Assembly (NCBI GenBank): GCA_963667005.1
Contig: OY762937.1
Coordinates: 3,224,001-3,288,000 of the forward strand
Source: G963662605 sp963667005
GTDB taxonomy: Bacteria > Bacteroidota > Ignavibacteria > Ignavibacteriales > Ignavibacteriaceae
Direction of reading: 5' to 3'
DNA: 64,000 bases
Below, piece by piece: positions 24,452 through 33,489 of this stretch. Every line of letters begins with the position of its first letter. Position 1 is the first letter of the stretch. The position numbers and the translations under genes are program-made. Under the pieces are notes generated by a model that did not search any database, was not told the origin of the DNA, and saw only the letters and a program-made list of their open reading frames with translations.

Positions 24452-26104
24452 TCAAAGACCATATTGAACACTAATTCCGAAAGTATTCTTTCCACCTACT
24501 TGCCAGCCCGGTGTACGGGTGCTGTCTTCGTCGGTGACATGGGAGTACTGATAAAAAGCTTTGCCGATCAAATCATGCAAATATTCATAAGAAAACTCTA
24601 TACCGAAATTAGTCTCGTTTCTCTGTTTCCCGTATAAGAACTTCTCGGCATAGCCAATTGTATACTGATATTTAATTTCGCCTAAACCTCCCTGCCTAAT
24701 GCTCTCTGCCCAGATTTTTGATTCAAGACCTCTTGAAATTCTATAATTTATCTGAGTATATATCTGGTCGGCATTCTGTCCGATGTAGTGTCCCAAAAGA
24801 TAACCGGAATTTCTATACGTCTGCGACGGTATCCAGTTTGAATAAACCCAAGGAAGGATTTTTGAATACTCTAACCTGAAAGTAAGATTAGGTAGCAACA
24901 CATTGTATGCGGTTGAGCCCAAAGTATACCCAATCTGATTTCTGCTGGAATTACCTTTCAGAAAATTTGTCAGAGAAAATTCATCAATAAAAAGTGTTCC
25001 GTACAGCTTGACACCGTATTTGGTGTAGTAGGACATGTCCATAAAGATAGAGCCGTTATTTCCGCTTTCAGCGCCCCCAAATGAAATGGAGTGATCTACT
25101 GAACGATAGAACAGAAACGGGATAAAATACCCAAGATAAGGGCTTTTATCGCTATAAATAATTGTTTCACCAAAAGTCATTGATAGGTTAGCGGTGGGCA
25201 TAATTTGTAATGCATGCATCACATAATATTTTTCCCGCTCAATTGTTCTGGGTTGATTTACTAGCTCGGTTTTGTATGTCTCAAGGCTATCAGTTACACC
25301 GGATAATAGCCAACCATGCATGAAATAAAATGAGATCCACTTGGCGGGATGAATTTTCATATACAAAGAAGGAAATGACGGCGCCTTTGTTGAAAGAATC
25401 AGCTGTGACCGGTAACCACTTCCAAGTGTTATAAATTCTTTTGTCAATCCTGTTGTAATCCAGGAATTACCATATAACAATGAACCGGTTGTTTCGCTAT
25501 AACCGGCTGAATTATCCTTTTTCTCGGAGAAGACGGCGCCGGTCTCGGTTGATAACTGTTTTGTTTTATCAATTGTCTTACCGCTTTCAGAGTTTTCCAG
25601 AAAGCCCATTGAGAAACCGAAGTTTTTCGTTATCTCACCATATAACTTAAATCCCCAACTAAGTTTCTGATAACTTTCACCCGCTTTAGTAGCACCTGTT
25701 AAAAGCAACGATTCGGAAAGACTGAAAGTGAACAAGGAATCACGGTAATAGAAAGGCCGCAAACGGCGTTCAGAAGATACATTCAGGATGCCGTTATTCA
25801 AATCTTCAACATAGTCCGTGTTTGCCGGATGCATTTCATCATAGAATTCTTTTTTGAACCATGCGAGATCTTCTTTTTCAACCTGATTTAATTCTGCTTT
25901 AGATGAATCTATTTTCAATAGATAATTTGCAATTTCAGCACGCGTGAGGGGTTTCTGAAATTCATTACTTACAATGATTCGTTTCACGCTCATACGCTCA
26001 AGAAAATCATATAGAGCTGTATTGCCAACAGAGTGAAATACCGGTTGAGCGCACATTATTGAAGACATCACGAACAAAATATAAACGGTTAATTTGTTTT
26101 TCAT
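24452..26104 (-). CDS. Outer-membrane beta-barrel protein, Wzi-like capsule assembly family
   Basis: About 550 residues. A signal peptide (LTVYILFVMSSIMCAQ) is followed by a short helical region (YDFLERMSVKRIIV and PLTRAEIANYLLKID) and then by many amphipathic aromatic-rich strands, ending WQVGGKNTFGISVQYGL. A helical N-terminal domain ahead of an outer-membrane barrel is the Wzi arrangement; Wzi binds capsule at the outer surface. The location inside the polysaccharide locus supports this. ATG 26104 is the start; TTG 26107 is one codon earlier. The assignment is by architecture and context. Confidence 0.6.
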   Translation of the reverse strand: MKNKLTVYILFVMSSIMCAQPVFHSVGNTALYDFLERMSVKRIIVSNEFQKPLTRAEIANYLLKIDSSKAELNQVEKEDLAWFKKEFYDEMHPANTDYVEDLNNGILNVSSERRLRPFYYRDSLFTFSLSESLLLTGATKAGESYQKLSWGFKLYGEITKNFGFSMGFLENSESGKTIDKTKQLSTETGAVFSEKKDNSAGYSETTGSLLYGNSWITTGLTKEFITLGSGYRSQLILSTKAPSFPSLYMKIHPAKWISFYFMHGWLLSGVTDSLETYKTELVNQPRTIEREKYYVMHALQIMPTANLSMTFGETIIYSDKSPYLGYFIPFLFYRSVDHSISFGGAESGNNGSIFMDMSYYTKYGVKLYGTLFIDEFSLTNFLKGNSSRNQIGYTLGSTAYNVLLPNLTFRLEYSKILPWVYSNWIPSQTYRNSGYLLGHYIGQNADQIYTQINYRISRGLESKIWAESIRQGGLGEIKYQYTIGYAEKFLYGKQRNETNFGIEFSYEYLHDLIGKAFYQYSHVTDEDSTRTPGWQVGGKNTFGISVQYGL

Positions 26105-26155
26105 CAACGGTTGCCCAGTAAAATTGTTTAAGTCTATTCAATTTACATAGAAAAA

Positions 26156-26238
26156 GAAAAATCCTCTATAAGTAATTAAACAGCTATAAACCAATTGCAT
26201 GTACGGTTTATAGTAAATTCGCTAATAGAGGATTTTTC
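26156..26238. terminator. Nested long hairpin between wlbB and the Wzi-like gene
   Basis: A perfect 14-bp outer stem (26156-26169 with 26225-26238) carries A and T runs on its arms. Inside its loop a second 9-bp stem forms (26184-26192 with 26205-26213). On the minus strand it follows the wlbB stop and ends in TTTTTC. It can serve as a terminator in either direction. The inner stem is unusual for a simple terminator. Confidence 0.6.
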
Positions 26239-26263
26239 ACAAATCGGGTTATAAATTCCGGTA

Positions 26264-26839
26264 TTATTTCCCGGGAATAATGCTCACTATTCCCTTATCA
26301 TTCATGTGATATGTAATCCCTTCATTATCAACTGCTATACCTTTGTCATCAAAATTCAGCTTATCACCATGCTTTGAAACAAAGTATTTGTGTTTTGCCG
26401 GGACACCGATAACTAATGAGAAGGGTGCAACATCTTTAGTTACAACAGAACCTGCTCCGACCATGCAATACTCACCCAGTGTGTTTCCACAAACAATGGT
26501 AGCGTTTGCACCAACACTCGCGCCGTTCTTAATTATCGTTTTTACATCTTCGGCATGATATACTTTACTTCTTGGGAATAAGTCATTTGTAAGGACACAG
26601 TTTGGGCCAAGAAATACATCATCACCAACTTCTACGCCGTTCCAGATGGAAACGCCATTTTTCACGGTGACGCGCGAGCCTATCCGGGCTCCACTTTCAA
26701 CAAACGTATGATCACAAAAATTACAATCCTCACCAATCTCAACATTTTTCATGATATGGGAAAATGACCATATTCTTGTGTTTTTACCGACGTTCTCGGT
26801 TTCACAGATCGCTTTTTCATGAACAAAAAAATCTGCCAT
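26264..26839 (-). CDS. wlbB: Hexapeptide-repeat N-acetyltransferase, WlbB/WbpD type
   Basis: A 191-residue left-handed beta-helix acyltransferase. It has repeated imperfect hexapeptides (IGEDCNFCDHTFVESGARIG, then VEVGDDVFLGPNCVLTND and IIKNGASVGANATIVCG), the acceptor His in CDHTF, and PFSLVIGVPAKHKYFVS near the end. WlbB/WbpD acetylates the 3-amino group of UDP-2-acetamido-3-amino-2,3-dideoxyglucuronate. It follows wlbA by two bases, and an aminotransferase lies upstream, which together give the oxidation-transamination-acetylation series. The C-terminal extension after the helix is longer than in many homologues. Confidence 0.85.
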   Translation of the reverse strand: MADFFVHEKAICETENVGKNTRIWSFSHIMKNVEIGEDCNFCDHTFVESGARIGSRVTVKNGVSIWNGVEVGDDVFLGPNCVLTNDLFPRSKVYHAEDVKTIIKNGASVGANATIVCGNTLGEYCMVGAGSVVTKDVAPFSLVIGVPAKHKYFVSKHGDKLNFDDKGIAVDNEGITYHMNDKGIVSIIPGK

Positions 26840-26841
26840 AC

Positions 26842-27828
26842 TTATTTTCCCATCATAGATTGAGTTGCCTGTTCAAGGATTTTGACTACTTCCATGCCAA
26901 TAACACCGTCGTTAATGGCAGGTTTTCCAGTCTGAACTGCTGTAAGGAAAGCATCCACTTCAAGTGCGAGTGGTTCGCCTTTAACTACCTCTATCGAACG
27001 TACTTCACCCTGACCATAGGCAAGCGCTACATTGTCCTTCGCGTTAAGACGGTTATCAATTCCTTTGTCATAGAACACAACTTTTTTATCATCAGGAAGG
27101 GTTTCATCGTACTCGAAGTTTCCCTTTTCTCCGTAAACAAGGGTACGTCTTGTTTTATTTGATGATAGCCAGCTTAAATGGATATGTGCTGTTTTTCCGC
27201 TTGGGAAGTCCAACAAAATATGCGCGTTATCAACAAATCCATCCCACAGATAGCTTGAACCTCTCGCAAGAACTTTGCTGGGGAATTCATCGAACAAGTA
27301 CAACACTATAGACAAATCGTGCGGGGCTAAATCCCAAACCACATCAACAGTGGTTTTTGGCGGACCGAGGTTTACTCTTTCCGATGAGTAATGAAATACT
27401 TTACCGAGAGTACCTTTTTCAATTTCATTTTTCAGTGCAGTTACTGCAGGAGCAAATTGGAAAATATGCCCCACAGAGACAATTTTATTCAGCTTCTCAG
27501 CTGTCTGGACAACTTCAATTGCTGATTCCGCACTGTTTGTCAACGGCTTTTCAATAAAAACATGCTTGCCGTTTTTCATTGCCTGTATGGCGATATCTTT
27601 GTGTGTGCTGACCGGAGTAGCAATTACCACTGCCTGAATGTCAGGATCCGACAGAATTTCATTTGCATCAGTGGTCGTAATAACGTCGTTATATAAGCCT
27701 TTTATAAAATCTAATCTTCCTTCTCGAAGATCACTAATCTTTTTTACTTTGCATTTAGGGTTTTGATAAAAATTCCTAATCAGATTTGGTCCCCAGTATC
27801 CACATCCGATAATTCCGACATTTATCAT
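26842..27828 (-). CDS. wlbA: Gfo/Idh/MocA-family oxidoreductase, WlbA/WbpB type
   Basis: A 328-residue NAD-dependent dehydrogenase with VGIIGCGYWGPNLIRNF, the EKP motif in KHVFIEKPLTNSAESA, and the DLAPHDLSIVLYLF segment with the catalytic His. WlbA/WbpB oxidises UDP-GlcNAc uronate at C3. ATG 27828 overlaps the upstream stop as TGATG. An AGGAGG ribosome site lies inside the end of the upstream gene, so its translation is coupled to that gene. It forms a set with wlbB (downstream) and the DegT aminotransferase at 29288. Other Gfo/Idh sugars are possible. Confidence 0.85.
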   Translation of the reverse strand: MINVGIIGCGYWGPNLIRNFYQNPKCKVKKISDLREGRLDFIKGLYNDVITTTDANEILSDPDIQAVVIATPVSTHKDIAIQAMKNGKHVFIEKPLTNSAESAIEVVQTAEKLNKIVSVGHIFQFAPAVTALKNEIEKGTLGKVFHYSSERVNLGPPKTTVDVVWDLAPHDLSIVLYLFDEFPSKVLARGSSYLWDGFVDNAHILLDFPSGKTAHIHLSWLSSNKTRRTLVYGEKGNFEYDETLPDDKKVVFYDKGIDNRLNAKDNVALAYGQGEVRSIEVVKGEPLALEVDAFLTAVQTGKPAINDGVIGMEVVKILEQATQSMMGK

Positions 27829-29285
27829 CAACTACCTCCTTTTCCAAAAATTACAACGGGAACTGTTTTAAATAATATATTAATATCTAACCAAAATGAA
27901 ATATTACTTACGTAATACAAATCTAAAATCATTGAGTCATTGAAACTCACATCAGCTTTATTCCGGCCGGAGACCTGCCATAAACCGGTCATACCCGGCA
28001 TAACCTTTGTTCTACGTCTCTGCCATGAGCTCATCAATTCATATTCATAATCAAAGCACGGCCGGGGGCCAACCAGACTCATGTTACCTTTCAGCACATT
28101 AAAGAGCTGTGGTAGTTCATCAAGACTGTATTTTCTAATGAACCTGCCGATGCTTGTGATTCTGGGATCGTTTTTAATTTTCTCCGTTGTTTTGTTTTGA
28201 GTAATAATCTCCTTCAAATGTTCCTTGTGAAGATTTTGATTATTATCTACATACATCGAACGGAATTTATACCAGTAAAAAGGCTTCCCACTTTTTCCAA
28301 TCACTTTTGATTTGTAAAATATAGGGCCGCGGGATGTCAGTTTGATGGATAGACCTAAAACAATAAATAGCGGGCTGAGCATAAGCAATATAAACGAGCC
28401 CATGAACAGGTCAAATATCCTCTTAATCACCCGAACATAAAACGTGGATATCTGCGCGTACAGTGGAACAGACTCCAATGCATTTGATACAATTCCGCCG
28501 ACTTTTTGCTCAATAACATTAAAGTGAGATGATACCATATTCACCTGAACACCGGTCTGCTTCATTCTATCACTTAATCGAAGCAACTGATCATAGCTTA
28601 TATTCTCTATGGTAATGAATATCTCATCAATGTTATATAATTCTACAATTTTATCCACTTCATCTATTGCTCCAAGCACTGGTACATTACCAATCTTCTG
28701 TCCGTGTTTGGATGTGTCATCATCCAAAAAGCCAATTAATTGAAGACTGTACATACCATCCTCTTCAATCACCCGGGCAAATTCTTCACCAAATTCTCCG
28801 GCACCTACAGCTAAAACTCTTCTGACAAGTAAGGAGTGATAAAACCTTGACTTGATAATTAGTTTGAGAGTAACGGCCCGGTACAAGAAGACGGACAGTA
28901 TGCTGATGCCAATGTATGCAAGTAAATCAAATCTGGCTTGCTTGTGAATTCGAGGATCCCGGACGAAGAAATTGAAAATGATCAGAAGCATTGCCGCCAG
29001 TAGTATTGCTTTTACTATCTGGACAAATTGTTCAAACAGGTTTTGAAAAATCTGATCCTTGTAGAGATTAAAGTAGCGGAATGAAAAAATGACAACCACA
29101 TTAAGAAATATATACTGTAAAAACTTAATGTGGTTGTCGAATGGTCTTACTAATATGATATGACCTCTGTCATATATCATAGACAAAGCTACGTATGTAC
29201 TGCACAACAGGACAAGAAAATCCGCAATCATTAAGAGGATTTTCTTTAATGAGTATCGCTTTAGCAGCCTATCTAATATTATCAT
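27828..29285 (-). CDS. Polyprenyl glycosylphosphotransferase (WbaP/WcaJ type), full-length
   Basis: A 485-residue inner-membrane enzyme that starts a glycan repeat on undecaprenyl phosphate. Several membrane helices occupy the first 150 residues. A CoA-binding-like domain follows (VLAVGAGEFGEEFARVIEED, later VLGAIDEVDKIVELYNIDEI), then another helix and the catalytic domain. Its motifs are YWYKFRSMYVDNNQ, KYSLDELPQLFNVLKGNMS with the following PRP, and MPGMTGLWQVSGRN. It probably starts the main polysaccharide of this locus. The short enzyme at 17274 is a second one. Confidence 0.92.
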   Translation of the reverse strand: MIILDRLLKRYSLKKILLMIADFLVLLCSTYVALSMIYDRGHIILVRPFDNHIKFLQYIFLNVVVIFSFRYFNLYKDQIFQNLFEQFVQIVKAILLAAMLLIIFNFFVRDPRIHKQARFDLLAYIGISILSVFLYRAVTLKLIIKSRFYHSLLVRRVLAVGAGEFGEEFARVIEEDGMYSLQLIGFLDDDTSKHGQKIGNVPVLGAIDEVDKIVELYNIDEIFITIENISYDQLLRLSDRMKQTGVQVNMVSSHFNVIEQKVGGIVSNALESVPLYAQISTFYVRVIKRIFDLFMGSFILLMLSPLFIVLGLSIKLTSRGPIFYKSKVIGKSGKPFYWYKFRSMYVDNNQNLHKEHLKEIITQNKTTEKIKNDPRITSIGRFIRKYSLDELPQLFNVLKGNMSLVGPRPCFDYEYELMSSWQRRRTKVMPGMTGLWQVSGRNKADVSFNDSMILDLYYVSNISFWLDINILFKTVPVVIFGKGGS

Positions 29286-29287
29286 TC

Positions 29288-30394
29288 TTACTTCTTGTAA
29301 AAGCTAATAATTGTTTCGGCTACATAACCGATTTGCTCGTCGGTCATTTCAGGGAACATGGGGAGTGATAAACAGTTATCAGCAAGCTGCTCAGTAACCG
29401 GGAAATCACCTTTCTTATATCCAAGATGTTTGAAGCATTCCTGTAGGTGCAGCGGAACCGGATAATGCAATCCTGTTGCGACTCCATTATTATTCAAGTA
29501 GGTCTGAAGTTCGTCTCTATTCTGCGCCTGAATGACAAATAGATGGTACACATGTTTGCCATATGCCATCTCTTTAGGAAGTTTAATCTGAGAAACACCT
29601 TTGAGTAACTCATTGTATTTCGCGGCAACTCTTCTGCGGTTTTCAGTCCAACTATTCAAATATTTTAATTTAACACCGAGAACAGCGCCCTGAATACCTT
29701 CCATTCTGTAGTTGTGACCGAATACTTCATGATAGTATTTTTTTTCAGAACCATGCTCGCGAATTTTTTTGAAGAGCAATCCAAGTGCGTCATCATTAGT
29801 TGTCACAGCGCCGGCTTCTCCGTATGCGCCAAGGTTTTTACCGGGATAGAATGAGAATGAAGCAGCATCACCAAGCGAACCGGCTTTCCGGCCTTTATAT
29901 TCAGCCAAGTGGGACTGAGCACAATCTTCTACTAACAAAATATTGTGTTTTTTAGCAATTTCTCTTAAAGGATCCATATCTGAAGTCTGACCGTATAAGT
30001 GAACCGCAACAATCGCTTTTGTGCGTGGGGTAATTGCAGCTTCTACTTTTTTCGGGTCAAGATTGTAGCTTTCAGGGTCTACATCAACAAAAACCGGTGT
30101 TGCACCACAGAGTGTTGCGCCCCAGGCTGTAGCAATAAACGTATCAGCAGGAATGATAACTTCATCTCCTGCTTTTACACCAAGCGCCCACAAAACTAAG
30201 TGATTTCCGTCCGTACCCGAACTAACACCGTAGCAATGTTTTGACTGGTGTGCTTCAGCAAAAGCTTTTTCAAATTCAGCTACCGGCTTTCCAAGAATGT
30301 ATGCCGTATTGTCTAATACATTTTGAATGGCAGCATTTACTTCATCTTTAATCGAATGATACTGGGCTTTAAGATCAAGAAAAGGAATATTCAT
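29288..30394 (-). CDS. wlbC: DegT/DnrJ/EryC1/StrS-family sugar aminotransferase, WlbC/WbpE-like
   Basis: A 368-residue PLP enzyme with IPFLDLKAQYHSIKDEVNAA, GVSSGTDGNHLVLWALG, EVIIPADTFIATAWGA, VEDCAQSHLAEYKGRKAG and the PLP-binding Lys at about residue 186 in FYPGKNLGAYGEAG. It transaminates a ketosugar nucleotide. Placed directly before the phosphotransferase, wlbA and wlbB, it is best read as the C3 aminotransferase of the diacetamido-uronate pathway. The precise substrate is inferred from neighbours. A 159-base gap with no clear feature separates it from the glycosyltransferase upstream. Confidence 0.83.
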   Translation of the reverse strand: MNIPFLDLKAQYHSIKDEVNAAIQNVLDNTAYILGKPVAEFEKAFAEAHQSKHCYGVSSGTDGNHLVLWALGVKAGDEVIIPADTFIATAWGATLCGATPVFVDVDPESYNLDPKKVEAAITPRTKAIVAVHLYGQTSDMDPLREIAKKHNILLVEDCAQSHLAEYKGRKAGSLGDAASFSFYPGKNLGAYGEAGAVTTNDDALGLLFKKIREHGSEKKYYHEVFGHNYRMEGIQGAVLGVKLKYLNSWTENRRRVAAKYNELLKGVSQIKLPKEMAYGKHVYHLFVIQAQNRDELQTYLNNNGVATGLHYPVPLHLQECFKHLGYKKGDFPVTEQLADNCLSLPMFPEMTDEQIGYVAETIISFYKK

Positions 30395-30553
30395 AATAAT
30401 TACCTGTAAATGTTATAAAAACAAGATTATTTACAAATTCTCCGGACAAGCGAAGAAATTAGATTTACTTATTTAAAGATAACAAGAATTCTGCAAAAAT
30501 TCTGCTATTCTGTCACACCCCTGCCTTTTCTTAAATAATACTGTTATTCGGCA

Positions 30554-31660
30554 TTATTTAGAAAACACATCAATATGTTGTTGAGTAACACTTTCCCAAG
30601 AAAAATTGTCTTGCACAAATTTCAAGCAGGCTGCCTCAGCAACCTTAACCACTTCTTCATTTTTGAGCAAATAATCAATCTTTTCAGAAAGCGAATCAAT
30701 ATCCCCTTTTTTAAATATGTGTCCATGCCCTTCAACCAGGAAGCGGTTTTCGGGAATATCGCTTGAAAGAACACATTTGCCCAATCCCATGACCCGCAAG
30801 ATCACAGGTGATAGACCTTCTACATCAGAGGGCTGGATATAGAAGTAGCTATTTTGCATCAGTTCATCAACTCCCCCATCATACAAGAAACCCGTAAATA
30901 TAATTCGCGGATCTTTTGTTGATCTGAGATTTTCTACCCATTCTTTGTTGTAAATGTCGTCACCGACAAGAACGAGTTTTAGATCTGTTTGAACTTTTTC
31001 AAATGCCTTTATAAGGTAATGTACGCCCTTCTCAATTGAAAATCTTCCGACAAACAGAATGTATTTCCCTTTTTCCAGATCAAGGTCTTTCAGGATTTTG
31101 TCGGTTGAGATTTTTCGGATGTTCGAACCATATGGAATGTACACTATTTTTTTCTGGTATTTTGAGGAGTAATAATCCTGTACAAGTTTATTATCCACGA
31201 TAACCCGGTTACATACAAAAAATGCCAACTTATTGGTCATCTTCAAATAGAATTTCGCAAATGCGCTCCACCTGGTTCTATTCCAGTCAATACCGTCCAT
31301 ACTTATATAACATCTTTTACCAAACAACCGTAACAGCGGAACAACCGCAGAATTACCGGCGTTATGAATGTGGATGATTTTGCCGGTGTTAAAAAATATT
31401 ATGTGCAACGCACATAAGAATGAATGGAAGAAAGTATCCAGACCGACTTTCTTAAAAGTAGGTAGATAAATAACTTTCAATGATTTGTATAAGATGGATG
31501 GCTTTTTTTGTCCAAACTTAGTACGCGAGTATACCGTGACATCATAACCATTTTGTTGAAGCCGGGTATACAGTTCCTCTGCAAATGTTTCAGCACCGCC
31601 GCACCCTTCACCCGGCGGTAAACTCCGGATGCCGAATGCCGCAAATTTTATTTTATCCAT
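30554..31660 (-). CDS. GT4-family glycosyltransferase
   Basis: A 368-residue GT-B enzyme. The Gly-rich N-terminal loop is GEGCGGAETFAEELYTRLQ. The C-terminal nucleotide-binding half has YILFVGRFSIEKGVHYLIKA and YFYIQPSDVEGLSPVILRVMG, which holds the family EX7E region. The N-terminal domain resembles the DUF1972/rhamnosyltransferase group, so a deoxyhexose donor is plausible but unproven. It lies in the run of polysaccharide genes, 11 bases downstream of the RmlD-like gene. Cytoplasmic or membrane-associated. Confidence 0.85.
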   Translation of the reverse strand: MDKIKFAAFGIRSLPPGEGCGGAETFAEELYTRLQQNGYDVTVYSRTKFGQKKPSILYKSLKVIYLPTFKKVGLDTFFHSFLCALHIIFFNTGKIIHIHNAGNSAVVPLLRLFGKRCYISMDGIDWNRTRWSAFAKFYLKMTNKLAFFVCNRVIVDNKLVQDYYSSKYQKKIVYIPYGSNIRKISTDKILKDLDLEKGKYILFVGRFSIEKGVHYLIKAFEKVQTDLKLVLVGDDIYNKEWVENLRSTKDPRIIFTGFLYDGGVDELMQNSYFYIQPSDVEGLSPVILRVMGLGKCVLSSDIPENRFLVEGHGHIFKKGDIDSLSEKIDYLLKNEEVVKVAEAACLKFVQDNFSWESVTQQHIDVFSK

Positions 31661-31670
31661 AATTGTAGTG

Positions 31671-32573
31671 TTATTTCTTCAGGTAATCTTGGTAATAATT
31701 TTCAACATATTCTTTTAAAGCCACTCTCCAATCAGTCATTACGTTCAATCCTCTAAGATCCAACTTTTTATTGACTAATCTTTCGCAAGGTGGACGTGGA
31801 GCAAAGTATTCATTCTTAAAATGATCTGAAGTTACAGAAACAATATTCACTTCTTTGTCAATTCCTAACACTTTGAGTAATTCGGAAGCAACTTCTTCCC
31901 TGCTGGTTTGACCACCGCAAACCATATTGTATAAACCCCAAAACTCTTTTTCAATTAACAGCTTAACATTACGGGCAAAATCCTGAGTATAAGTCGGAGT
32001 ACCGTCTTTATCGTTAACGATATACAATGTCTTCTGACCGGCCTTGAGCTGTTTCATGAGTTTATTAATAAACTTCTTATCCTTCGACGGTCCTGCTCCC
32101 ATCATCCAACCGGCCCGGCAAACGAGGTAACGTTTAGCGTGTTGTTTTACGAACAATTCGCCTTGATATTTCGAGCGGGCATATACGCCTAATGGGTTTG
32201 GCATGTCCCAATCGTCATACAATTCTTTCTCACCGTCAAATATACCGGCAGTACTGATATACAACAGGGGTATGTCTAATTCATTGGCAATAAAAACCGC
32301 ATTTTCCACAGAGAGGGTATTTGTCACATACGTATCATCCGCGTTGTTTTCACAAAACTCCAAATCGGTGTATGCACCGAGGTGGAATAAATAATCCGGT
32401 TTAAAGTCAAAAACGTCTTTTTTGTAAGCTTCAAAATCCCGGAAATCCAAAAAGCTTAACCAAGTGTCATTTACATCTTTATCGGTACATTTGAGTTGGT
32501 AATCTTTACCGAACTGTTTGTAAAATGCTTCGCCGAGCATTCCGCCGCAGCCAGCAATATATATTTTTTTCAT
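31671..32573 (-). CDS. RmlD-like dTDP-4-dehydrorhamnose reductase family protein
   Basis: About 300 residues. The Rossmann motif is IYIAGCGGMLGEAF, then YLFHLGAYTDLEFCENN and LLYISTAGIFDGEKELYDD. The YxxxK active site is in LGVYARSKYQGELFV, and RAGWMMGAG and GTPTYTQDFARNV follow as in RmlD. It reduces a 4-keto-6-deoxysugar nucleotide. RmlA, RmlB and RmlC are not present here, so either they lie elsewhere or it acts on another sugar. ATG 32573 is preferred: it follows the upstream stop by one base with a purine-rich AGAAGA ahead of it. An ATG at 32588 would overlap. Confidence 0.8.
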   Translation of the reverse strand: MKKIYIAGCGGMLGEAFYKQFGKDYQLKCTDKDVNDTWLSFLDFRDFEAYKKDVFDFKPDYLFHLGAYTDLEFCENNADDTYVTNTLSVENAVFIANELDIPLLYISTAGIFDGEKELYDDWDMPNPLGVYARSKYQGELFVKQHAKRYLVCRAGWMMGAGPSKDKKFINKLMKQLKAGQKTLYIVNDKDGTPTYTQDFARNVKLLIEKEFWGLYNMVCGGQTSREEVASELLKVLGIDKEVNIVSVTSDHFKNEYFAPRPPCERLVNKKLDLRGLNVMTDWRVALKEYVENYYQDYLKK

Positions 32574-32574
32574 T

Positions 32575-33489
32575 TTATCTTCTTTCATTGAGCCACTCCC
32601 AATAGTTTTTTATTCCTAAGTTGATTGGAACTTGAGCTTTCCAACCAGTCACATTAATAATTTTTTTAATATCCAAAACAACCTTTTGTACATCGTTGAT
32701 TTTAGAGTTAATATACTTAACATTGACTTTGCGGGATGTCACCTCGGAAATAATTTCCAATATTTTGTTTACACTTAACCCATCGCCGCTTCCGATGTTA
32801 TACGTACCTTCAACATTTGCAGTGAATAATTTATAACAAGCATCAACTAAATCAGTTATATAGATGTAATCCTTCGTCGCTTCTCCATCACCAAATACCA
32901 CAAGTTCATCATTCTTGATGATGTTTTGCAGAAATGTTGAGATGACACCTTGTGCTTTAAAATGACCCTGACGGGGCCCATAAGGATTTGACGGTCTGAC
33001 TATCAGATGCTTCAGCGAATGAGTACGGCCATAATACTTTATATATAGTTCATTTGCCGCTTTTACAATTCCGTACGATGAGATGGGATTTAACGGATGA
33101 TCTTCAGAGGTAGGAAAAACCGCGGGATCTCCGTATACTGCACCGCCTGATGAAAAATATACAATTTTTTTGACATCCATTTTCACCATAAGGTCGAGCA
33201 ATTTCAACATAGGGATAAGATTGTTATCAACATCGGAACACAAATCCAAAACTGAGGTACTTGGCACAGAAGAGCTGGCAAGATGAAATACGGTATCAAT
33301 ACCTTCTAAGGCTTCAGCCAATGCTGTGATATTATTCAAATTTGATATACGATAATCCACACCTTGCAATGGTTCCCTATATTTCTCCGGAGCAAAATCA
33401 AAGACTCTGATTTTATGTCCATGCGAGAGCAGTGAATCAACAAGATGTGATCCAATAAACCCATTTCCACCAATTACTAAAATGTTCAT
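32575..33489 (-). CDS. NAD-dependent epimerase/dehydratase (UDP-glucose 4-epimerase-like SDR)
   Basis: A 304-residue extended SDR with LVIGGNGFIGSHLVDSLLSH, KIVYFSSGGAVYGDPAVFP, the YxxxK motif in PISSYGIVKAANELYIKYYG, VRPSNPYGPRQGHFKAQGVI and VFGDGEATKDYIYITDLVDA. These are GalE/WbiG-type features. It is coupled by a 4-base ATGA overlap to the glycosyltransferase upstream and closely followed by the RmlD-like gene. The substrate cannot be determined; a UDP-hexose or UDP-HexNAc is likely. Confidence 0.82.
   Translation of the reverse strand: MNILVIGGNGFIGSHLVDSLLSHGHKIRVFDFAPEKYREPLQGVDYRISNLNNITALAEALEGIDTVFHLASSSVPSTSVLDLCSDVDNNLIPMLKLLDLMVKMDVKKIVYFSSGGAVYGDPAVFPTSEDHPLNPISSYGIVKAANELYIKYYGRTHSLKHLIVRPSNPYGPRQGHFKAQGVISTFLQNIIKNDELVVFGDGEATKDYIYITDLVDACYKLFTANVEGTYNIGSGDGLSVNKILEIISEVTSRKVNVKYINSKINDVQKVVLDIKKIINVTGWKAQVPINLGIKNYWEWLNERR

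Noticed and set aside
30532..30560. Inverted repeat TAAATAAT/ATTATTTA around the stop of a GT4 gene.
   Set aside because: A purely A/T stem of 8 bp in AT-rich DNA, with no T-run downstream. Expected by chance.
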